Under the pieces are notes generated by a model, which worked only from the letters and a program-made list of their open reading frames with translations, was not told the origin of the DNA and did not search any database. Of a stretch of 34,001 bases of DNA, positions 1 through 7,702 are shown piece by piece. Source of the stretch: Campylobacterales bacterium (lineage in GTDB: Bacteria > Campylobacterota > Campylobacteria > Campylobacterales > Sulfurovaceae); assembly GCA_014763885.1 (NCBI GenBank), contig JACXUO010000010.1:1-34001 (forward strand). Direction: 5' to 3'. Made by a program: the position numbers and the translations under genes. Each line of letters opens with the position of its first letter. Position 1 is the first letter of the stretch.

Positions 1-162
1 TCTCTCATGCTTAGAAGCACCTATAAAACTCTCAAACTCTTTTTCCAACACTGAATTTAAAAGTTTCTCTCCTATCTGGCGAAATGCCTCTTGTTTATTG
101 ATCATCAACAGGGGCATCAACTCCTCTAAATCTAACTCTAATTTTTTTCCTTTTAATTCCAT
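1..162 (-). CDS. IS256 (Mutator) family transposase, N-terminal part
   Basis: The ATG at 162-160 opens a frame of 54 codons that runs without a stop off the left edge. An AGGA sits about 8 bases upstream on the minus strand. The visible peptide begins MELKGKKLELDLEELMPLL and reaches LEKEFESFIGASKHER. That matches the N-terminal pattern of IS256/Mutator transposases, in which a helical segment leads to an E-x-E/F-x-x-x-(L/I)-G-x-x-(K/R)-x-x-R motif just before the zinc-binding and DDE regions. The catalytic DDE residues would lie outside the window, so it cannot be told whether this copy is intact. The call rests on this one motif and on the terminal repeat behind the gene. Confidence 0.7.
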   Translation of the reverse strand, partial: MELKGKKLELDLEELMPLLMINKQEAFRQIGEKLLNSVLEKEFESFIGASKHER

Positions 163-231
163 CTTTTATGATCCTTTTTTTCTTGTCATCATAGCTGATT
201 CTGGAATTTACAGAAATTATTTTACACTACC
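1..231 (-). mobile_element. IS256-family insertion sequence, 5' end only
   Basis: The first 231 bases look like the transposase-proximal end of an insertion sequence that continues out of the window to the left. The transposase reads leftwards from 162. Outside its start there is about 70 bp of non-coding sequence ending, on the minus strand, in a GGTAGTGTAAAA-type terminus near 218-231. GTGTAAAA-like ends are usual for IS256-family inverted repeats. The exact outer boundary is inferred, because the other terminal repeat and the target duplication lie outside the window. Confidence 0.65.
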
Positions 232-315
232 AAGATGTCTCCGATATTGAAGAGATTTGAGTCTAGAGTATAAAAACACATATTATGTAAAATAACTACA
301 TCATAAGTGTATTTA

Positions 316-362
316 ATTTACATATTGAATGTAAATATTAAACATATTATCAGTATGTTTAA
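316..362. promoter_or_regulatory. Two adjacent inverted repeats in an AT-rich intergenic gap
   Basis: No gene is supported between the IS end (231) and the permease stop (556), a gap of 324 bp. Within it are two perfect inverted repeats one base apart. ATTTACAT/ATGTAAAT lies at 316-336 with a 5-base spacer. TTAAACATA/TATGTTTAA lies at 338-362 with a 7-base spacer. Arms of this size and spacing resemble operator half-sites for a dimeric repressor, but no gene is seen starting next to them, and the IS insertion may have separated them from their target. The rest of the gap (363-555) shows no convincing reading frame or terminator. Confidence 0.35.
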
Positions 363-555
363 CTATAATCATATATGAGTTTGAAGTAGATGTTTTTCTC
401 CTTATGTAAAACCTCTTGTGCCACTGGCTTCAAACTCACCCTCCTCGATTATCTGTGCTTTTCGAAGCCAACCAATCAAAGTGGTTATTCTCCTCCGCAA
501 TCACATAGTCGCAGAATCACTGTAAAGTACTCAAATGACTCCTTAAAAAAGACGG

Positions 556-1071
556 CTAGATGGTTGATTGCGGTGGAATGATCTTCTCTGCTATCTTCCC
601 CTGTATCACTGCTGCGAGTAAAATATAAAAGGTCAATATCACCGTAAAAGCGATCCCGAAATAACTCGCCATCATAGGCAGCCAGGGCACTTTGACCGAT
701 CGGGCATAGAAAAATGCGACGATCAGTCCCTCATTGACTCCGCGCGCACGCAGATCGCTGAGGATCGGATACCAGAGATAGTCGGGTCCATGACTCAACA
801 CCCCGCCGCCGAGTGCGATCCCCCATCCTTTCAGCCCGCTCTTTCTGCCCAGATAATGGAAGATTTTTTGAGGCTGGATATAGGCAGAGAGAAGGGTCAT
901 GAGGAACAACACAATCAGCAATACAGGTGCAATGTTTTTAAGCACAGAAAGACTCTTCATCAGCGCCTGACCGGCAGAAGCCGGATCGAAGAGTGTGGCA
1001 AGAAGATATAAAGAGATGATGATCAGCAGCAGGATGCGGCCAAAGCTTTTTTCTCTTTCTGAGACAGTCAC
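556..1071 (-). CDS. ArsP/DUF318-type permease, second half-protein
   Basis: This is a membrane protein of about 171 residues with four or five hydrophobic helices, resembling one half of an ArsP/DUF318-family permease. Its middle (IQPQKIFHYLGRKSG, then GGGVLSHGPDYLWYPIL) follows the same pattern as the partner gene upstream (ITPEMIHSFFTGSALYD, then GAISVGQPFISYIIGGG), so the two are homologous halves. A longer frame opens with ATG at 1092, but GTG at 1071-1069 is preferred. It is preceded by GGAGGT six bases upstream and overlaps the upstream stop as GTGA, the usual sign of translational coupling. The substrate is unknown. Full-length relatives export trivalent methylated arsenicals, but no ars genes lie nearby. 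Confidence 0.75.
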   Translation of the reverse strand: MTVSEREKSFGRILLLIIISLYLLATLFDPASAGQALMKSLSVLKNIAPVLLIVLFLMTLLSAYIQPQKIFHYLGRKSGLKGWGIALGGGVLSHGPDYLWYPILSDLRARGVNEGLIVAFFYARSVKVPWLPMMASYFGIAFTVILTFYILLAAVIQGKIAEKIIPPQSTI

Positions 1072-1502
1072 AGCAGCACCTCCAGCGTCCATACGGTCAT
1101 CACAGAGACGAGTATTGAAAAGAGAAAGCTCAACAGGTTTCTCACCAGCGTGAATCGCATTCCAAAGAGTGTGTACTCCATCGGCAGCTGCACCACCCCT
1201 AGGGTCACAAAAGAGAGGATAAACGCCGTGACGGCGTAGAGCGAAACCCCCTGCTGACTCAGCCCGCCGCCGATGATATAGCTGATAAAAGGCTGACCGA
1301 CAGAGATGGCTCCGGTGACCGTCCCGATGAGCGTGTCATAGAGTGCGGAACCGGTAAAAAAGGAGTGGATCATCTCCGGTGTGATATAGGTTTGAAAAAG
1401 TCCCACCAGACCGATCACTGCCAATAACATGGGAGTCATACTGTAGAGTGTGCCTAAGGCTGCTTTGAGTGCCCGGGTCCATGTGTTTTTCTCTCTTTTC
1501 AT
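1068..1502 (-). CDS. ArsP/DUF318-type permease, first half-protein
   Basis: This gene encodes 144 residues with about four membrane segments, again half the size of an ArsP/DUF318 permease. The conserved central part carries ITPEMIHSFF, then a Gly-rich helix with GAISVGQPFISYIIGGG, then FILSFVTLGVVQLPMEY. Its stop is fused to the start of the second half (GTGA overlap). The two products probably assemble into one transporter in place of the single two-repeat polypeptide found elsewhere. No Shine-Dalgarno precedes the ATG at 1502. Instead a perfect TATAAT lies six bases upstream, so the mRNA may be leaderless. An in-frame stop shortly upstream rules out a much longer N-terminus. Confidence 0.75.
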   Translation of the reverse strand: MKREKNTWTRALKAALGTLYSMTPMLLAVIGLVGLFQTYITPEMIHSFFTGSALYDTLIGTVTGAISVGQPFISYIIGGGLSQQGVSLYAVTAFILSFVTLGVVQLPMEYTLFGMRFTLVRNLLSFLFSILVSVMTVWTLEVLL

Positions 1503-1508
1503 AAGACA

Positions 1509-1514
1509 ATTATA
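1509..1514 (-). promoter_or_regulatory. Sigma-70 -10 box of the split permease pair
   Basis: A perfect TATAAT on the minus strand is separated by exactly six bases from the ATG at 1502. At standard promoter geometry transcription would begin at, or within a base of, the A of the start codon. The -35 region is weak, which is usual in Campylobacterota. Confidence 0.5.
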
Positions 1515-1561
1515 GGCTATTTATTGCAAAATCAAACAATAAAATTGAATGAAAAACATTT

Positions 1562-2899
1562 TTACTCCTCCAGGTCTCGCAGTCTCCTGATAAAACCGTT
1601 TTGAAGTATGCGGTTCGGGTCTTCCTGGTCCGCATAGCGCCAGAAGGCATCCCATTTGGGGTAGGTACGCTTAAAATCCCCGGTGGTAATGCGGAACTGT
1701 TTCCCCCAGTGCGGGCGTCCCCGGTATCGAAGCAGGATCGTGTCAATCTCCGTAAAGTAACGCTGATACTCGGGATGCCTGTAGTAGGGGAAGTGTATCT
1801 TGGTACCGATCCAGCAGCTGTCCATGCCGTACGAGGGGCTCATCCAGTAGTTGTCACCTTTGACAAAGCGTACCTCCACAGGGGTGTCTACGTAGATCCC
1901 CTTTTCTTCGATCATCGCGATCACCTCTTTGAAGACCTTGAAGGTATCTTTGATATCAAAGGCATACTCCACGACATCCTGCTTAAGCAGATGGGGAAGG
2001 AAAAACGCCCAGTGTGCATCGTAGACACTCTCGCTGTGTTCGGGAAGCAGGATGCGGCTCATCAGGCGGTTGATCTTTGGGACCAGCGAACGTCTGAACG
2101 AGGCAAAGAAGAGCAGGAACTCATGGAAAAGGTTGTTGATCAGCAGCCCGGTGGCAAAGTAGGTCATAAACTTTTTGTAAGCGCTTGAACGCGGTTTGTC
2201 GGTACGGTTCCCCAGCCAGACCATGAAGTCTCTGGTGTGCGGGATCCAGATGAACTTGAAGTGGTCATTTTCGGCCAGGAGCTGGTCAAATTCCGCTTCG
2301 ATCTGCTCAAAAGGCATCTTTTTTTCTACCACTTCCAGCTTGAAGTAGGGTTCACACTGCAGGGTGATCTTGGTGATGATACCGAGCACCCCAAGCCCCA
2401 CTGCATAGATCGCAAACGCTTCATCCTCCTTTTCGATACGTTTTTTATCCCCGGTAGGTGTGATGATCTCGAAGGCTGTGACAAAAGAGCTGAAGATGGC
2501 GTAGTTGATCCCGCTTCCATGGTATCCTGTCGAACAGGCCCCTGCAAGGTTGTCGAAGATATTGGTACCGAGGTTGGAGAGGGAGAGCCCCTCCTTTTTG
2601 AGGTACCTGATCAGGTCGGGCATCATGATACCCGCTTCAAAGGTGACCCGGTTGTGTCTCTTGTCCACTTCCAGCACCCGGTCCATTGCTTTGAGGGAGA
2701 GCAGGATCCCTCCATCTTCGGGACAGAAGATATCATTGTACGAGTCACCGCCCCCTACGACTTTGAGTTTTTTCCCATGCGCGTTGGCCTCTTTGACCAG
2801 AGCAATGATCTCTTCTTCGTTTTTTGGGTAGCGTACCCGGCTGACCTTGCAGCTGCAGGTCCTGGCCCAGTTGGTTTTAATGCTTCGTAATATTCTCAT
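1562..2899 (-). CDS. FAD-linked oxidase of the aldonolactone oxidase (ALO/GULO) type
   Basis: The 445-residue protein has the layout of vanillyl-alcohol-oxidase-fold enzymes that oxidise aldonolactones or other sugar alcohols. An N-terminal FAD-binding domain (about residues 15-190, with VVGGGDSYND at 48-57 and GAGIMMPDL-like segments) leads to a C-terminal ALO domain ending in the signature HWGK (397-400). Family members with covalent flavin have His in the GGGHS position. Here that residue is Asp52, so the FAD is probably bound non-covalently. No signal peptide is present. The substrate cannot be told from sequence. A TATATT lies seven bases before the ATG and no Shine-Dalgarno is visible. 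The gene follows two histidine kinase genes in the same direction after a 36-bp gap. Confidence 0.8.
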   Translation of the reverse strand: MRILRSIKTNWARTCSCKVSRVRYPKNEEEIIALVKEANAHGKKLKVVGGGDSYNDIFCPEDGGILLSLKAMDRVLEVDKRHNRVTFEAGIMMPDLIRYLKKEGLSLSNLGTNIFDNLAGACSTGYHGSGINYAIFSSFVTAFEIITPTGDKKRIEKEDEAFAIYAVGLGVLGIITKITLQCEPYFKLEVVEKKMPFEQIEAEFDQLLAENDHFKFIWIPHTRDFMVWLGNRTDKPRSSAYKKFMTYFATGLLINNLFHEFLLFFASFRRSLVPKINRLMSRILLPEHSESVYDAHWAFFLPHLLKQDVVEYAFDIKDTFKVFKEVIAMIEEKGIYVDTPVEVRFVKGDNYWMSPSYGMDSCWIGTKIHFPYYRHPEYQRYFTEIDTILLRYRGRPHWGKQFRITTGDFKRTYPKWDAFWRYADQEDPNRILQNGFIRRLRDLEE

Positions 2900-2935
2900 A
2901 GGTGCAAATATACAAAGAAGCCACTTAGTATGGGA

Positions 2936-4090
2936 TTAACTTGCCACAAGATGAAAAGAAGGAAGTGTGATATGACAGATACACCCTCCATCATTCTCAA
3001 AACTGATCTCTCCTTCAAGCTCTTTGACCGTCAGTTTGATAAGGTCTAGACCGAGAGAATGGCTTTGTTCGAGTTTCTCTATCTCACATCCTTTGCCATT
3101 ATCACGGTAGGTAAAGTGGAGTTTGTTATCTTTGAGATGAAAAGTGAGTTGGAGCATATTGTTGCTTTTGGGATCAAATGCGTATTTGAGTGAGTTTGTG
3201 ACAAGTTCATGGATAATGGTACCCAGCTGCTGCATCACCTGTGCATTAAAGCAGAGTGTGTCGATCTTCATCTTTATCTTGATCGGAAGTTCACTCAGAG
3301 AGAGGAGGTGATCGATCAGTTCATCGACATAACGTTCAAAAGTGATCTTCTCTTTTTGCCCTTCCCGATAGAGGGTATCCTGGATAGAGGCGATCGTCTC
3401 GATACGGGTACGGTTCTTGTCAATGAGCGACTGGATATCCTTTTCGTCATGGCAGTGCATCTGCATTCCGAACATGCTGCTGATGAGGGAGAGGTTGTTG
3501 CGTACCCGGTGATAGATCTCAACGAGTGCCAGCTCATGCTTAAGATTGTTGTCAAAGAGCTTATAATAGGCATCTACGATCGTAAGATGATAAAAGAGTC
3601 CAAAGAGGATGATAAAGCATGCACTGAGGATATAAGCGTAGATGACAGATGCCTGAAACATCTCAGACTCCACTTGCCAGACAAAGTAGGCATAGAGGGA
3701 GAGTATGGTCACCGAGGTGTAGTGTATCAGTGTCATGATGGTAGACTCTTTCAAAGAGAGCGTCAGGTAGGCGATCAGCGGTAGAAAAAGCGGAAAAAAG
3801 TAACTATAGAGTGCAAACTCCTCAAAGTACATGATCAGCTGCATCTCTACCGAATAGATGATGGAGAGTCCAAAGGTTGCAAAACGGAGATTGCGATACT
3901 TGAGATAGTGGACCAGCAGCAGGCTGTTGAGCAGTACTGCAGTGCCCTGGACGAAAGCAAAGTTGTACCGCTCATAAGTCAAGTCAAAGAGGGCACTTAC
4001 CGCATTGAGCACCACGGCAAAACTGAAGAGAAGATGTGCCAGAAGCGCTTTGAGGGGAAGGGATTTGAAGTATTTGACGATCGTAATCAA
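2936..4090 (-). CDS. Membrane sensor histidine kinase (HisKA_2 type), second of a tandem pair
   Basis: The 384-residue protein has about six N-terminal membrane helices (residues 12-172) and then a HisKA_2 dimerisation/phosphotransfer segment with EIYHRVRNNL (phospho-acceptor His194). The HATPase_c domain carries an N box (HELVTNSLKYAF) and a G box (DNGKGCE). There is no separate periplasmic or PAS sensor domain, so sensing is probably within the membrane bundle. The start is TTG at 4090, with AGAGG seven bases upstream, because the first internal Met lies inside the membrane region. It begins one base after the stop of its paralogue, so the two are co-translated or nearly so. No response regulator is encoded in the window. 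Confidence 0.87.
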   Translation of the reverse strand: MITIVKYFKSLPLKALLAHLLFSFAVVLNAVSALFDLTYERYNFAFVQGTAVLLNSLLLVHYLKYRNLRFATFGLSIIYSVEMQLIMYFEEFALYSYFFPLFLPLIAYLTLSLKESTIMTLIHYTSVTILSLYAYFVWQVESEMFQASVIYAYILSACFIILFGLFYHLTIVDAYYKLFDNNLKHELALVEIYHRVRNNLSLISSMFGMQMHCHDEKDIQSLIDKNRTRIETIASIQDTLYREGQKEKITFERYVDELIDHLLSLSELPIKIKMKIDTLCFNAQVMQQLGTIIHELVTNSLKYAFDPKSNNMLQLTFHLKDNKLHFTYRDNGKGCEIEKLEQSHSLGLDLIKLTVKELEGEISFENDGGCICHITLPSFHLVAS

Positions 4091-4091
4091 C

Positions 4092-5252
4092 TTAGAACCT
4101 CTGTGTCTTCAGTAGGGGATCGAGGCGTATCTCATAACGGAGCCCGGCGTCGCACGCAATATATAGCTCTCCCTTAAGGTACTCTGTTGAAGCTTTGATA
4201 AAAGCCAGTCCCAGTGCATTTTTGTGGTTGAGCTTTGTGATATCACATCCTATGCCGTTATCCTGGTAAATAAAATGCAGCAGACCTCCATCTTCTTTAA
4301 GGGAGATGGTGATCTTCGGGGCAGTGGTTTGGCTGAATGCATATTTGACAGAGTTCGTTAAAAGCTCAGCCAGTATGATACCCAGGTGCTGCATGGTTTT
4401 GATGGAAAACTGGAGAGGATCGATCTCTTTTTCAAGGCTGATAGGCTGATCACTATAGTGAAAGATATAGCTGCTTAACTCATCTACATAGCTCTCGAAG
4501 TCTATCGAAGCAAAATCCTTTTGCCTGTAAAGAAGTTTATGGATCAGAGAGATCGCTTCGATACGTGCAGTGCTTCCGAGCACTACACTGTTCAGTGCCT
4601 GTTGGTCGGCTCCGAACTTATTGATACTCAGCATCGAAGAGACAACATGTAGATTATTTTTGATGCGATGGTGTATTTCACTGAGTGCCAGCGCTTTTTT
4701 TTGATTGGCATCAAAAAGCATTTGATAGTTTTCAGAGATCGTCAGGTGGTAAACCATGCCAAAAAGGATAACAAAAACGACGATAAAGAGATAGACCTTC
4801 ACCGGGATAAAAGCAAAAGCCGCAGAGTCAACCCCCAGGACCAGGTAGCCGTAAAGTGAAACGAGTGTCACTGCTGCGTAATGCAGCAGGATAAAGCGTG
4901 TGGACTCTTTGAAAGAGAGGATCAGGTAACTGTCGATAGGCAAAAGGATGGGGAAGAAGTAGCTGCTCAGTGCAAAATCATTGAGATATAGCAGGGCAAT
5001 AAAGTACAGGGAACTTGTGTCAAGCACTCCATAGGCACTGTAGTGTATCTTTTTGTGTTTTATATAATGCAAGGTAAAATAGATCAGTGCTGCCATAAAC
5101 ACCCAATGCAGCAGTGCAAATGTCACTTCATAGAGGTAGAACAGATCATACAGCCCAACGATCAACTGGTAGCTGATAACAATAATGGCAAGAAGGTAAC
5201 TTAGTTGTTCTTTGGGAGCCAGGTATCTCAATGAAGCGGGCAGTCTATTCAT
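4092..5252 (-). CDS. Membrane sensor histidine kinase (HisKA_2 type), first of a tandem pair
   Basis: At 386 residues it shares the architecture of the next gene: about six membrane helices to residue 172, a HisKA_2 H-box SEIHHRIKNNL (acceptor probably His195), and HATPase_c with ELLTNSVKYAF and DNGIGCD. The two are alike along their whole length, including the membrane part (for example SSYFFPILLPI against YSYFFPLFLPL, and FGMVYHLTI against FGLFYHLTI). They are therefore a tandem duplication and may form a heterodimer. The H-box keeps the common HRIKNN form, whereas the paralogue has HRVRNN. TAAAAT lies six bases before the ATG and no Shine-Dalgarno is seen, so this transcript may be leaderless. 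Confidence 0.87.
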   Translation of the reverse strand: MNRLPASLRYLAPKEQLSYLLAIIVISYQLIVGLYDLFYLYEVTFALLHWVFMAALIYFTLHYIKHKKIHYSAYGVLDTSSLYFIALLYLNDFALSSYFFPILLPIDSYLILSFKESTRFILLHYAAVTLVSLYGYLVLGVDSAAFAFIPVKVYLFIVVFVILFGMVYHLTISENYQMLFDANQKKALALSEIHHRIKNNLHVVSSMLSINKFGADQQALNSVVLGSTARIEAISLIHKLLYRQKDFASIDFESYVDELSSYIFHYSDQPISLEKEIDPLQFSIKTMQHLGIILAELLTNSVKYAFSQTTAPKITISLKEDGGLLHFIYQDNGIGCDITKLNHKNALGLAFIKASTEYLKGELYIACDAGLRYEIRLDPLLKTQRF

Positions 5253-5332
5253 GAAAGTATTTTATCCCAAAATCTATTAAGAGTTAAGCTCTAAGAGGGT
5301 ATAACAGATTGAATAGTGATAAGGAGTCTACC

Positions 5333-5701
5333 ATGAGTAAAGCATTGAATGTACTGGGCGAGCCTCTTGAACCGTGCAGCCTGAAGCCGCTGACAGGATT
5401 TTATCGAGACGGTACCTGTTTTTCCGATGAGCACAATCCCGGATATCATGCCGTCTGTATCTATGCGACCGAGGAGTTTCTGGCATATTCAAAAAAAGTG
5501 GGCAATGATCTCTCCATGCCGATGCCCGAGTACAATTTTGCCGGGGTGAAACCCGGGCAGAGCTGGTGTCTTTCGGGGCCGCGTTTTATACAGGCGCTGC
5601 GCGACGGGATGGCGCCGAAGATCTTTATCCATGCGACCCATGAGCGTATGCTTGAGCTGGTAGACCTTGAGATCCTGAAAAAATATGCGATAGATCTGTA
5701 G
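5333..5701 (+). CDS. DUF2237 family protein
   Basis: A 122-residue soluble protein that matches the DUF2237 family over its whole length. The family hallmarks are present: NVLGEPLEPCS near the N-terminus, TGFYRDG, YHAVCIYATEEFL, and the C-terminal ATHERMLELVDLEILKKYA. No function is established for the family. A frame with an earlier ATG at 5309 exists, but the ATG at 5333 is chosen because AAGGAG lies six bases upstream and homologues begin just before the NVLG motif. The transporter gene that follows starts 12 bases after the stop, so the two probably share an mRNA. Confidence 0.85.
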   Translation: MSKALNVLGEPLEPCSLKPLTGFYRDGTCFSDEHNPGYHAVCIYATEEFLAYSKKVGNDLSMPMPEYNFAGVKPGQSWCLSGPRFIQALRDGMAPKIFIHATHERMLELVDLEILKKYAIDL

Positions 5702-5713
5702 TCGGAGAAGCGT

Positions 5714-6589
5714 ATGACAAAAGAGCGCGAAGGAGAATGGTTGATGGTAGGATCGGCACTTTTTGAGAGCTGGTTCCCTATCCTGTCTATCTCGGCGATG
5801 GCCTATGTGGGGGCATTGCATACCTATACCTACTCTTTGGTGGTTGCACTGGCATTCTTCTTGCTGATCATGTACCGCCGGGAGAGATTTGGCGAACTTC
5901 GCAATGCGCAGGCCTATCCTGACCTGCTCTGGACGACCTTCTGGATCACAGCGCTTTTTGTTCTGGTCTTTATCGGGATGCGGTATACCACCGCGGGAAA
6001 CATGGCGGTGATCATCTTCCTTCAGCTGCTTTTTTCCTATCTCTACTTCAATATTTTGGGAAAAGAACAGATGCACAGGCTGCACCTTTGGGGTGCCTTG
6101 GTGATGGGGGCAGGGGCTGTTGTGATACTGCTCCCGGAGGATCTGGCTTTCAACCGGGGGGACCTGCTGATCCTGGCGGCAGCAGCGATCGCACCGGTTG
6201 CAAACCTCTATCAAAAACGCGCCCGAAACTACTGCTCTTCCGAGACGATCCTTGCATTCCGCACCGTCGTGGGGCTGCCTGTGGTGGCGGTGATGGCATG
6301 TTTTTTTGAACCTGCTGTCTCCATGGAGATGCTGAAAGAGGCATTGCCCTATATCCTGCTCATCGGAACGGTGGTCTATGTCGGCTCGAAGATATTGTGG
6401 ATCGAAGCGCTGCATCGTACTTCGGTTACCAAGGTGAGCGCGATGATGGGGCTGATGCCGGTGATGACGCTGATATTTGCCTACCTTTATCTGGGCGAGG
6501 TTCCGCAGCCTCGTCAGGTAGTGGGTGTCATTCCTGTCGTCCTGGGCGGTTACCTGCTGACCAGGCCGATCCCGGACGCTCAGGCATAG
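5714..6589 (+). CDS. DMT superfamily transporter (two EamA domains)
   Basis: The 291-residue product has about ten membrane helices arranged as two EamA repeats. The first ends with the conserved AGNMAVIIFLQLLFSYLYFNILGKE stretch followed by GALVMGAGAVVILL. The second ends with AMMGLMPVMTLIFAYLYLGE and VVLGGYLL. Members of this family export small metabolites or amino acids, but the substrate cannot be read from sequence. GGAG lies six bases before the ATG. The gene follows the DUF2237 gene closely and converges on a minus-strand gene whose stop is 13 bases away. Confidence 0.88.
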   Translation: MTKEREGEWLMVGSALFESWFPILSISAMAYVGALHTYTYSLVVALAFFLLIMYRRERFGELRNAQAYPDLLWTTFWITALFVLVFIGMRYTTAGNMAVIIFLQLLFSYLYFNILGKEQMHRLHLWGALVMGAGAVVILLPEDLAFNRGDLLILAAAAIAPVANLYQKRARNYCSSETILAFRTVVGLPVVAVMACFFEPAVSMEMLKEALPYILLIGTVVYVGSKILWIEALHRTSVTKVSAMMGLMPVMTLIFAYLYLGEVPQPRQVVGVIPVVLGGYLLTRPIPDAQA

Positions 6590-6602
6590 TGCAGCAGCCG
6601 GG

Positions 6603-7193
6603 CTAAGGGATATCAGGCGTCTTTAGTGAGTAGTCGAGCGTGGCATAGCCTCTGCCGACTCTTGCAATGGCATGACACGCGATATCGATCTTCTCTTTGT
6701 CCGTAATGATTTGGTCATCCAGATAGAGATGTTTGATCTCCACGATCACGGGTATGGTCTGGGATCCCGGCAGCGCAACCTCCTGAAGATAGTCGCAGAA
6801 AAAAGCCACTTTGATCCCTTCGGGCATAGGAGGATACCCCTCGATCACCTTACGTGTAGCGATACCGAATGCTTCCGCTTCACTCTCCAAAGGTCCAAGA
6901 TCCTTCGAGCTGAGATGCATCGCTTCAAAGTGTGCCTCATCGATGATGGCAATGACACATTTTTTTGTATCCCGGAGGTTTCTCAGGGTATCTTTTGGCG
7001 TGCCGTCGGGACGGTGCCCGATCGAGACGATCATGGTCGGGGGCTCGGAAGAGAGCGGGGTAAAGTAGGAGAAGGGTGCCAGGTTGAGCACCTTCCCCTG
7101 GGTCGCGATCCATGCGATGGGGCGCGGCACCACGCTTTTTGCCATCAAAAAGTATCTCTCTGCGGCTGTCTTCTCCCTAAAATCGATCAACAT
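6603..7193 (-). CDS. FMN-binding split-barrel flavin reductase family protein
   Basis: This is a 196-residue flavoprotein of the flavin reductase-like (DIM6/NTAB) family. The N-terminal part has the FMN split-barrel signature: MAKSVVPRPIAWIAT, then NLAPFSYFTPLSSEPP and MIVSIGHRPDG, with KDTLRNL contributing to cofactor binding. The reaction of this branch is unknown. The frame is open as far as 7253, but the ATG at 7193 is chosen because AAAGGAG lies five bases upstream, and the longer N-terminus has no family counterpart. It sits 11 bases behind the phosphatase gene, and the M20 peptidase gene lies ahead of that, so the three probably form one operon. Confidence 0.85.
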   Translation of the reverse strand: MLIDFREKTAAERYFLMAKSVVPRPIAWIATQGKVLNLAPFSYFTPLSSEPPTMIVSIGHRPDGTPKDTLRNLRDTKKCVIAIIDEAHFEAMHLSSKDLGPLESEAEAFGIATRKVIEGYPPMPEGIKVAFFCDYLQEVALPGSQTIPVIVEIKHLYLDDQIITDKEKIDIACHAIARVGRGYATLDYSLKTPDIP

Positions 7194-7204
7194 CTCTGCT
7201 CCTT

Positions 7205-7669
7205 TTATAGTAGATTGTTTTCTATCTGTGACAAAATGTCTTCTACGCAGCACGCTACCATCTCGTAGACCTTTTCAAACCCCTCAAAGCCTTTGAAGTA
7301 GTAGGGATCGGGCACATCCGCACCCCGGTAGCCTCCGAACTCACCGAGTCTGTAGACCTTCTCAAAGCCGAAAGATCGCAGGTCCGCCTGGTTCTGGGCA
7401 TCCATCGCAATCACATAGTCAAATGCGGTGATATCCGCTCTGGTGACAGGACGGGAACGCTGCTGCGAGATATCGATGCCGTAGTTTTGAGCCACTTTGA
7501 TCGAGCTGTGACAGGGGGCTTCTCCCTCATGCCAGCTGCTTGTACCGGCTGACTCTGCATAAAATGGCAGATGCTTTACATCGATATGTTTTTGTGCAAC
7601 CCCTTCCGCCAGAGGGGATCTGCAGATATTGCCCAGACAGACAAAGAGGATTTTTTTATCACTGTGCAT
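7205..7669 (-). CDS. Low-molecular-weight protein-tyrosine phosphatase
   Basis: The 154-residue protein carries the P-loop CLGNICRS (Cys11 to Arg17, the C-x5-R signature) directly after the first beta strand, and the general-acid motif DPYY (Asp121). These residues form the active site of LMW-PTP enzymes, which dephosphorylate phosphotyrosine and in some bacteria regulate polysaccharide kinases. No tyrosine kinase or capsule gene is nearby, so the substrate is open. AAGG lies six bases ahead of the ATG. The gene begins 33 bases after the M20 peptidase stop and ends 11 bases before the FMN protein. Confidence 0.92.
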   Translation of the reverse strand: MHSDKKILFVCLGNICRSPLAEGVAQKHIDVKHLPFYAESAGTSSWHEGEAPCHSSIKVAQNYGIDISQQRSRPVTRADITAFDYVIAMDAQNQADLRSFGFEKVYRLGEFGGYRGADVPDPYYFKGFEGFEKVYEMVACCVEDILSQIENNLL

Positions 7670-7702
7670 CGCGTGCCTTTTTGAATTGAATTGTAATCCT
7701 TC

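Noticed and set aside
390-581. 63-codon plus-strand frame between the IS and the permease genes
   Set aside because: No ribosome site, no family resemblance, low-complexity composition and overlap with the 3' end of the permease gene. The opposite strand also has sensible-looking short frames, but with stops and no start.
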